Shown here piece by piece: positions 56,028 to 64,000 of a DNA stretch of 64,000 nucleotides (position 1 is the stretch's first letter; each line of letters opens with the position of its first letter). The position numbers were made by a program, and so were the translations under genes. The DNA is from Magnaporthiopsis rhizophila (taxonomy: Eukaryota; Ascomycota; Sordariomycetes; Magnaporthales; Magnaporthaceae), in the NCBI GenBank assembly GCA_003049465.1, contig PYSS01000013.1, positions 143,658-207,657 of the forward strand, in the 5' to 3' direction. Below the pieces are notes generated by a model that was given only the letters and a program-made list of their open reading frames with translations, did no database searches and was not told the DNA's origin.

Positions 56028-59000
56028 ATGCAGCGAGAGCTCACTGAGACTTCAGAACGCGACTCCCTCTCCGCCACCCCAAGATCCCCCCAACCCACCG
56101 CCCAAGATGGCTTCCATCGCCCACGCTTGGATGGCCGCCGGGACCATCATGCCCCCGCACTCGGCTCCTCGAGCGGCCGCTCAGTCCAGCCCGAGGCGGA
56201 CGCGGCCGGCGCAGCCGGCGCCGTCAACGCCCGCCAGCTCGACGAAAAGCTACGCCGACTGAGCAGCCATGATGGGGCGCGCCGTCCCGCACTAGCCATG
56301 GCTGGCCAAAGGATCTCGGAATATGAAAATGCCCTCACGCCCGCTGCGCCGAAGCATCCGCCCGGCTTCAACGTTGTGAGGCGGCCGGGCTCTCTCTCCG
56401 AAGGGACTCAGCTGACTGACTTCCCGAATGGTCAGTTAGCGTCCACATTCGAGAGATATACACCGAGTTCGCATTGATATTCGTACTGCCTGGCTAACAC
56501 TGGATCGTTGACATAATAGAAATATTGACGCATATTCTCTCGCATCTGCACCCCGACGCGCACGCTTCCGTCGCGTTGGTTTCGAAGCGGTTCTATGCCC
56601 TCGTCACGACGCCGCATGCGTGGCAGATGGCATTCCTGCGCCACTTCCCCGGCCAGGACCTCTCGAGATCGCAGTCGGCCGGCGCCTGGGATACTGATGT
56701 CCTGGACAGGGTTCGCTCCGAGTCTCGACCCTTTGCCCGCATGACTTCGCTGGCGTCGTGGCGCAGCGAGTACTTGCTTCGCACAAGGCTCCTCCGCAGC
56801 GCCGCGCGGGGCAAGCCGGGAGCCCTTGCCGCCGGCTCTGCAAAAAGAGCGAGTGCTGTTCTGACCTACAACTCGAAGCTGCCCTGGATGGTCTCGCACA
56901 TCCATGCCATCTTCTCACCGGGCCCCAAGAGGTCTCCTAAGGCCATATATGGTTCCGCGGATCTCGGGGTCTGCACCGTGGGCGATCCGACGAGTGGCAA
57001 GATCGAGAGATGGGGCTTGGACGACGACGTCTCCTTGCCGCAGCTGGTCCCGTTTGGAACCGATGTTGGCCCTGCCGCTACCCTGAATGTGACGGACGTC
57101 AGTGTCCTATATGGGTTGATTGCCGGGGAGGGGTTTCCAGGCGGACGACCCTTCTTCCGGCCCGTTGGCGGGCCGAGCGGTCGGTACCTTGGTATCCAGC
57201 CAGCTGCGTGGGTCGATGCTTTCCCGGACGACATCCCAAAGATCCCAGAGATGATTGATGCCATCTGCTCGGTCTGGATCGCCAAGTCGTCGGCGGTACC
57301 ATCGCTGACCCAGTCAGTGGTCGGGATCTTGACCGGCTCGACCTTGGGTGTCGTGACGGCGTATTCGCTCGGCTACGAGTCGTCTGGCCCGCGTTACGAC
57401 AAGGGCGATATGACGTGCCGATGGGTCCTGAGCCCCGGCGTTCCAATCGTGGCGCTCAAGGTCGACGAGCACTACAGCCCGAAGCGCAAATCGCTGAAGC
57501 GTGTGTGGGCCGTTGCTCTGAACGCACTTGGCGAGGTCTTCTATCTGATCGATATCCCAACTCCTCCGGCTGTCAGACCCAAGACCAATGAGATAGCTGA
57601 GAGTGCTTGGTACACGGGCCGCACAGCATACTGGGAGCTCATCGACTCGACTCGAAGAACCGCGTCACCGGACCAGATCGACATGGATGCTGCCGCCTGT
57701 GTCTACTCGCCTCGGTCATCATTCCTCAAGGCAAGCCTGACAATGGAGCAGCTTGCATCGGAAGCCCAAGATATATCCGCTTTCATGCAGCACACGCCTT
57801 CCTATTTCAGGAAGATCTGCAGGGGATGGGATATGCGCCGGAAACTCGAAGTTGACTTCGGCGGGGGCGGTGGTGGCGGCGGTCTGGGCGGCGAGGCTAT
57901 CGTCGTTGTCACATGCGGGATTGAGCCCAAACAACCCGCGGCACTTCGCAGGTACATCAGGCACGTGCCCCAGTCCTCGCCCAGCTCTGCTGCCAGTCCT
58001 TGCATCGACACATCAGCCGTCGGGACGCCGGGGCCGCACTCCGTGTCTTCGATATTCGGATCCGCTCAGCCCGCTGCGTCTACCGTTCAGGCTGCAGCGG
58101 TGCCACTGCTGCGGCCAGATAACGCGGAGATGCCGACGCTGCCCATAGACTCAAAGCTGGCTGCCTCCAGTGGTGAGGGTTTTGAGAAATGGAGTGTCTC
58201 ATCCTTCAATCTCGTGACCAAGGGGCAAGACATGGTTGAAATCACGGCGACTGCGATGGACAACTCTACGTACGCAGTGATGGCAGTCTTCGAAGACCCG
58301 CTGAGGACGGCAAATGCGCCCGGCGCAGGAAGCAACGCCGGCACCGGCGTGCCCACGCCCACAACGGGAAAGCAGCTTACAGGTGATATACCTGGCAAGC
58401 GCGCCAGGATGGTGGCCGTGGGCACCAGCTCTGGTACAGTCTTGGTGTGGAACATCCGCGACGAGGCGAGCGATATCATCGACCCTGTCCGACTTATCCA
58501 GACCGAATCTCCCGAAATTTCCTCTCTTGGGTTATCGTCACTCTACGTCATCCATGGTGGGAGCGATGGCTTGGTGCAAGCATGGGATCCGCTCGCCTCT
58601 ACACTGGAACCCGTACGCACTCTGAACGCGCGCTCCTCAGGTCGCCTACCACGCGCCATCCTTAACGCGAATCCCATACTTCGAGATGCCAACCACTCGG
58701 CCGTGGGGGCCATCTACCTGGACCCCGACCCAGCCGCAATGCGTGGCATCCTTGCTTTTGGCACCTTCCTTCGATACTGGACCTACAGCTCTGACGGTGG
58801 TGCTCACGCACTGGGTAAAAAGCGCCGCTCGCGCCATCACGCGGATGCTCACGGCCGTCTAGGCAGCGGACGCCGCGTCGGCGGGACAGTGATGGACTAT
58901 ATCAAGGCCGAAGCGGCCGAGCTTCGTCGGGATCAGGAGCACCGCGTTCGAGAAGAGGCCCGACTTCGCAGCCGCTTTGGGGTGGGCCTGGGCGACTTGA

Positions 59001-59806
59001 CGGAAGAGGAAGCCATCAGATACGCGCAGCTGATATCGGAAGAGTCTTTCCAGATAGATGAGGATTTGCGGCGGGTAAACACGAGCGACGAAGCTGCTTC
59101 GGTTTCCCAGTCGTCGTCGTCACTTTCTCTGTCTGCGGTTGACGCAGATGGGGAAATGGGTGGCTCAGCATCTCCAGGCACAGACCAAGATCGCTCGACG
59201 GGCACAGTCACTCCCGACACCAGTCCCGCTGGGGCAGGGACGGCCCCATCAATGCAGACGATGCTGGCGCAGCAGAGTCAGGCCGAGGGCGTCGGTCAAG
59301 ACGGGGAACACGACGGCGACTATGAGCGCCAAATCCAACAGGCAATCCGCTTGTCGCTTCTCGAGGCTGGCGTCAACGAGGAAGGGCAGTCGCCTCGGGA
59401 TAGCAGCTCGGGGGAGTACGAGTTTCAGATCAAGTTCAAGCCCGGCAAAAAGGAGAAGGTGAAGAAGGCGGCGGCGGCGGCGGCAGCGGGGAGTCCCAGC
59501 CGTAGCAAGCCGCCACTCCCCGGTTCGTCGTCCGCTTCTCAAACTCGCTGGGGTTCCGGCGCCGGGCCTGCCGCCAAGGGCACCAAGGACTCGAGCAACG
59601 ACAATCCACTTGGCGGCGCCACGGGCAGCTACGAGGACGACCTCGAGCTCGCACTGCGGCTGAGTCTCCAGGATGCGGAAGACGCCGCCGCGAAGAGCGG
59701 CGAAGGGCAGGGCTGGTCGGCGGCAGGCGCGGGCCGTTCCGACTCGGCCGATGTTGAGTTCCCGGCCCTTGAGGTGAGGGGTAAGGGGAAGGGGAGAGCG
59801 GCGTGA
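56028..59806 (+). CDS. F-box protein with WD-like region and ubiquitin-interacting motifs
   Basis: Exon 1 is 56028-56430 and exon 2 is 56520-59806; the 89-bp intron (GTCAGT...AATAG) joins TDFPN to EILTHILSHLHP, completing an F-box (about residues 133-170). The product is 1229 residues. A long middle part contains beta-propeller-like segments, clearest at ARMVAVGTSSGTVLVWNI and YVIHGGSDGLVQAWDP (about 760-810). A basic segment, KKRRSRHH, follows. The C-terminal third carries three UIM-type helices: EEEAIRYAQLISEES (about 962), YERQIQQAIRLSLLE (about 1070) and YEDDLELALRLSLQD (about 1172), separated by Ser- and Ala-rich linkers. It is probably an SCF ubiquitin-ligase substrate receptor that also binds ubiquitin; substrate unknown. 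The start was chosen as the first ATG in the frame that runs into the F-box; an upstream exon is possible. Confidence 0.88.
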
Positions 59807-60628
59807 GTGTGTTGGCGGTCGAAGATGGGTGTGGTGTTGGTATGGGTGAGGGTGGTGGGTGTGAGCATGGTGATTTTCTTTTCTCTTCTGCTTCTGCTGA
59901 GTCCTCCTTCGTCCTTGCGTTTCTTTCTTTTTAGTCGCCTCTTTTCGTACTCCAATTCCCCAGCAAATATCGTCCCCTAGTGTCTGTCTTTGTCGCAGGT
60001 ATCGTCCGCAACTTCGTTTCATTCACAACAGCCAAGCCGGCATGTCGTTCAGCTTTCGCGGTTCGGGATGTTCTGCGTTTTTTTTTTTTTTTGTTTTTTT
60101 TTTTCGGAGCCTAGTCCCGGGTCTCTAGATAGTTTAATCAAGCTGCTTTTGCGAGTCAATTTGACAGGAGTCAGACCTGGTGAGATATTGCGGAATTGAT
60201 GTCAACCTCCGCTGCGGCATCAACCAGTTGGTTATCAGCAACACTCGTCGATACGTTCAACAGTTTCCAAGTAAATGATACATTATCTCGTCTTCCTCGC
60301 TTTGCGGGGGTATTTCCTACATGTCTCATACACAGATCCAATCAGCTTCCCGCCTTGGGGCGCTGATACAGATGGCCCAGATATCTATCTCTCATGTCCT
60401 GCGGCCCAACCGACAAAACATTCAGATTCCATTTCGTCCTGGCGCTCCTTTGGACGCCATTGAAAAGACGAAACCCACAGGTGATAACTGTACGAACAAG
60501 TCCAGTTAAAAAAAAGAAAAAGAAAAAAGTATAGACAATCGCTTCCCAAGACGATTTTATAATATGCAAAAGATCCACCATGACATGCGCGAAGAGGGTA
60601 TCCGTGTCGAAACAACTCAAAACCCGAG
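59807..60628. other. Convergent 3' spacer with T tracts
   Basis: 3' flanks of the F-box gene (+) and the surface-protein gene (-). T runs at 60079-60105 are broken by single G's. No gene is seen. Confidence 0.5.
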
Positions 60629-63390
60629 CTATATCAGCCATAACGTGAGCCCGACGGCAACGGAGGACACAAGCAGGTTGAGGGCGAAGCCAGCTGGCCT
60701 GAGGCCAGCCGCAGCATCCTCTTCCTTCCTGTCGCCAGCACCATCGGCACCTGCCCCGGCAGCGCCGCCAGAGCCGCTACCGCCGCCGGTGGAGCCCGCG
60801 GTGGCGGCGGCGGCGGTGGCGCCGGGCGTGATGGTGGTGGCGTAGCCGGGACCGAGCGGGTAGTAGAAGGACAGGGACGAGACGGCAACCCCCGCGGGGC
60901 CGATGGTGACGGTCTCGCGGCCGATGACGACGGTGGTGGAGGTGGCTCCCGGTCCGACCGTGTACGTGGTGCCCCGGATGACGACCCTGCTGGGCGCCAG
61001 CTGCGTGAGCGTGGCGCCGCCGACGATCTCGTACTGCGTCTCGCCGGGCCGGGCGCTGGGCCCGCCCAGGACGGTGCCGTGCATGGCGACGCCCGAGGGG
61101 CCCACGACCAGGGGCTCGCCGTTGACGTCGATGGTGGTCGCGGGCACGGCGGGCCCGTACATGATGGTGGTGGAGCGGATCACGAACACGGACCGGCCGA
61201 TGGCCGTGACGAGCTCGCCGCCGGCCACCACCACCTCGGTCTGCTGCGGGCCTGCTGGCGTGGTGGGCGCGGGCGCGGGCGTCAGGCGGACGGGGTTCGG
61301 GTCGGAAGCGCCCGTGGCGACGGCGATGCCGCCCGGGCCGATGGACACGATGCGATCGCCCACGATTTTTGTCGTGGCCGGGGCGTCGAGCGAAAAGGTG
61401 GTCCCGTCGACGACGGCCTGGCGCCCGCTGACAATGACGGGGACGCCGCCGACGGTTGTTGTCTGCGGAGCGAATGTGGCGGGAGGAGCACCGCCGGCCC
61501 CGGCCCCAGCCGCAGCGCCGGTTCCAGGCCGGATGATGGTTGCGCCGGCGCCGACGACGCGGGTGGGCTCAATGGTGAAGTCTTCGCCGCCAACGCGGAC
61601 GATCTGGGTGCGCAGGACGGGGCTGTCGGTGAAGGTCTGGTCGTTGATGACCACGCTGCCCGCACGCACAGAGACGGTGACGGGAGGGCCGGCCGGGCGG
61701 TTAGCCGCACCGCTGTCACTACCACTACCGCCGCCAGTGCCGGGACTACCACCACCACCGCTGGTGCCGCTTGTCCCACTGCCGCCGCCAGGGCTGGGGC
61801 TGTCGTTATTGGCGACGGCGGCCGTTCGCTCAGCGCCGCCGGGAGGGTTCTTGACGTTGAACTTGGTGGTGCCGCCAATGCCGTAGTCCGGGGTCTCTAT
61901 ATGGGGAAAGATCACGGCAGGGTTCTTGTCGGTGGTGATGAAGGTGATTGTGGGCATCGGCTCGAAGTCGGTGAGCGTCCACTTTGGCTTGTCCGAGACG
62001 TCATATACCGTGGTCATCTCGCACGTCTTGTATATGTCCGACGTGCCGGTCGAGGTGCAGCGCGAAAGGGTCAGGCGCTGGGGTCCCGAGTGCTGATCCT
62101 CGTCGATCCTGGTGCAGGGGGCGGGCGTGGTGATGGGAGGATAGGGCGGGGTGTAGTCCTTGGGGTTGCCCGTCCAGGTGATGGTCGACGTGTGCGTGAC
62201 GGAGTAAACGGTCGACGGCTTGAGCAGGTCCGATGGCTGGCAGACGCTGCGTGTCTGCGAGACGGTTTGCCAGCCCCCAGACCAGGTCACGTGGCTCCAC
62301 GTGTTGATGTCGTCGATGTCGTCGACGCTCGACGTCACGCGGCCCCAGTCAAATTCCGCCTGGCCGCGCGTTGACGACCAGCCGGCGAAGACGCCCGAGG
62401 GAACCTTGGACGTGCCATAGCTGTCATCCGTGGGCGGCCACGCCATGTCAGGCGCCAGTGTCGAGGTCGTCTGGGCAGGAGGTGGTCGACCGAAATCCAC
62501 CGTTGTCGATTCCATGTTCGACGTCTGTTCCACTGCGTGCGTAGGGACCGCGGGTGGGAGTTTCCTGCTGGTGGTGGACGCTGGAGCTGCGGGCACGGAT
62601 GTTGAAGTCGACTCTGCGGGAGGAGCTCGACCAAAATCCACCGATGTCGATGACATGATCGACGCGTCAAGCGACGCCTTGGGAGGGAGCTTGGGCGGGA
62701 GTTTCTTGGGGGGCGGCGGGGCGGCAGACGACGCACCGCCGGCTCCCGAGGTGATAGAAGCTCTTCCATCATAGTGCGATGCAGTTGCTGTGTCCGACTC
62801 GGGCACAGAACTGGTGGTTTCGGATTCCGATGAACTAGAGCTCGTCTCAGACACGGATGAGCTGGAGCTTGTGTCGGCGGACGGAGACGTGCTAGAGCTG
62901 TCTACTGATAGTGAGAGAATTGTCGACGAAGTTGATGACGGTGACGGTGACGACGGCGGCGATGGCGCCTGTGTCGTCGAGGCCGAGCAGGTCAGGCACG
63001 GCGCGTCGTCAGATGTTGATAATATGCTCGTGCTGCTGGCGCTGGTGCTGGTACTACTGCTGGGGCTACTGCTATCTGTTTCCTGCGTCGCTGTCGTCGT
63101 CGTGTCTGACCCCACAGACGAGGACGTGGACGACGATGTGCTGACTGCCGTCGTGACAGAGCTCAGCGATGTATCGTCTGCCAAGCCCAGCCGCCTTTCC
63201 AACCGTCCTGATCGGGGCGCTAGATGTCGAAAGGATTGTTAGACGATCAAAGGTCAAGGTCGACGTTTTATGCATCGCCGCTCAAGACATGGCGCCACGG
63301 GATGCTCTTTGACTGACCTCCACGAAAGGCCCCAAACATGCAGCTCGACAGAGCTGCCAGGGAAAGCAGCGTCACCCGGGCTGCAACCAT
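60629..63390 (-). CDS. Ser/Thr-rich secreted GPI-anchored protein with imperfect repeats
   Basis: Exon 1, 63390-63318, encodes a signal peptide (MVAARVTLLSLAALSSCMF). Exon 2 is 63219-60629; the 98-bp intron is GTCAGT...TCTAG with branch GTCTAAC. The product is 887 residues. After the signal comes RLERRLGLADD, with a possible Arg-Arg processing site, a Ser/Thr-rich stalk (about 40-170), Pro-rich stretches (PPPPKKLPPKLPP) and two copies of a VDFGRxPPA segment. A folded Cys-containing part follows (WSHVTWSGGWQTVSQTRS...CEMTTVYDVS). At least three imperfect repeats of about 60 residues come next, with a core resembling VSIGPGGIAVA, VVGPSGVAMHG or VTIGPAGVAVSS. The end is a GPI signal (FALNLLVSSVAVGLTLWLI). 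It is likely a cell-wall or adhesion-type surface protein; no enzyme domain is recognised. Confidence 0.85.
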
Positions 63391-63953
63391 GGTCCCTGCG
63401 TCTTTCCCCAGGGACCCTGGGGGGGTTGCTATGTGACGCCGGGGTTTTTTTTTTGGGACCCTCTACTTCTCCAAGAGAGAGAGAAAGCGAGAAGAATAAT
63501 AAGGAAATAAAAGTAGAGAGGAAGGATAAAAGGAGTGGACCCTCAGATACTCCTTTCTGAGGCTTCGGCAGGCGAAGCCTCCATCCACAACTTGGTCGGC
63601 AGAAAAGTTGGCAGGCCCAAGACACCACTGGGTGGCGCCCCTACCCAAAGAAAAGGTCAGCAAAGCAGGTGCTGTGCTGCTGGTGTGGTGTAGGTGCGCG
63701 GCCGAAGTACCGGGAGGGACGGACGGAGCGAGTGACAGGCAGCAGCACGTGTGGGGTGAGCGAGCGAGCAAGAGTGACATTGAGCGAAGCTCCGTCCGGA
63801 GCGAAGGCTGGCTAATATTCCAGAGGGTCACACAGTCTAGGCCTACCCGGCACTGGGGGAGCCGACACGACCCGACCTGAAGGCCAGGGATACGTGTGGG
63901 TGCTTTGCTTTGCTTGAAGAGTGGCTGGCTGTTGGAGGGAAATTTCCGGCGAG

Positions 63954-63998
<45 letters not shown>

Positions 63999-64000
63999 CC
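63391..64000. promoter_or_regulatory. Upstream region of surface-protein gene, ends in poly(A)
   Basis: Gene-free up to the window end. It contains GA-rich low complexity (about 63470-63535) and a 42-nt A run at 63956-63997. Confidence 0.5.
63956..63997. repeat. Poly(A) tract, 42 nt, at window end
   Basis: Uninterrupted A run ending 3 bases before the window edge. Confidence 0.95.

Noticed and set aside
61079..62374. 431-residue open frame on the plus strand
   Set aside because: Antisense to the surface-protein gene; Gly/Arg/Asp-rich translation without motifs, explained by GC-rich codons.

Overview
The window is chromosomal DNA from a filamentous ascomycete, most likely a sordariomycete (Pezizomycotina). 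The signs are single-copy nuclear genes with short introns (about 50-155 bp, GTRNGT donors, CTAAC/CTGAC branch sites, YAG acceptors), a conventional kinesin with a fungal tail, DUF3176 and SUN-family proteins, and NACHT- and HET-domain incompatibility-type genes. AT-rich, stop-riddled DNA at the left end looks like repeat-induced point mutation (RIP). No bacterial, plasmid or CRISPR-like features are present.

Layout. (1) 1-7.2 kb is a decayed accessory block. It holds an AT-rich NACHT (NLR-type) pseudogene on the minus strand split by a solo LTR with a perfect 5-bp target-site duplication. Next are a protein-kinase gene and a same-strand coiled-coil companion gene, both carrying premature stops. 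(2) 7.8-33.9 kb is gene-dense and conserved: a DUF3176 membrane protein, AP-2 sigma, an RS-repeat zinc-knuckle protein, IST1, SPT3, leucine carboxyl methyltransferase (PPM1), a membrane protein, conventional kinesin heavy chain, RAD6/UBC2, mitochondrial acetyl-CoA acetyltransferase and CSN12. (3) 35.3-45.8 kb: a GPI-anchored SUN-family wall protein, a 3.7-kb gene-free divergent spacer, a germin-like cupin with a frameshift, a short-chain dehydrogenase and a Clr2-type silencing factor. (4) 46.5-47.5 kb: a HET-domain pseudogene with several frame changes. (5) 49.4-63.4 kb: a triple zinc-ribbon protein, a 5.5-kb stretch with no recognisable gene, a large F-box/WD-like/UIM protein, and a Ser/Thr-rich GPI-anchored surface protein.

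Shared functions are ordinary eukaryotic housekeeping: endocytosis and ESCRT (AP-2 sigma, IST1), chromatin and transcription (SPT3, CSN12, Clr2), ubiquitin (UBC2, F-box/UIM protein), motor transport (kinesin) and cell surface (SUN, GPI protein). Nothing indicates co-regulated clusters. The accessory parts (NACHT, kinase pair, HET) are the kind of content linked to fungal allorecognition, and all are broken here. Exon borders were read by eye from splice motifs and protein continuity; none has been tested against transcripts.
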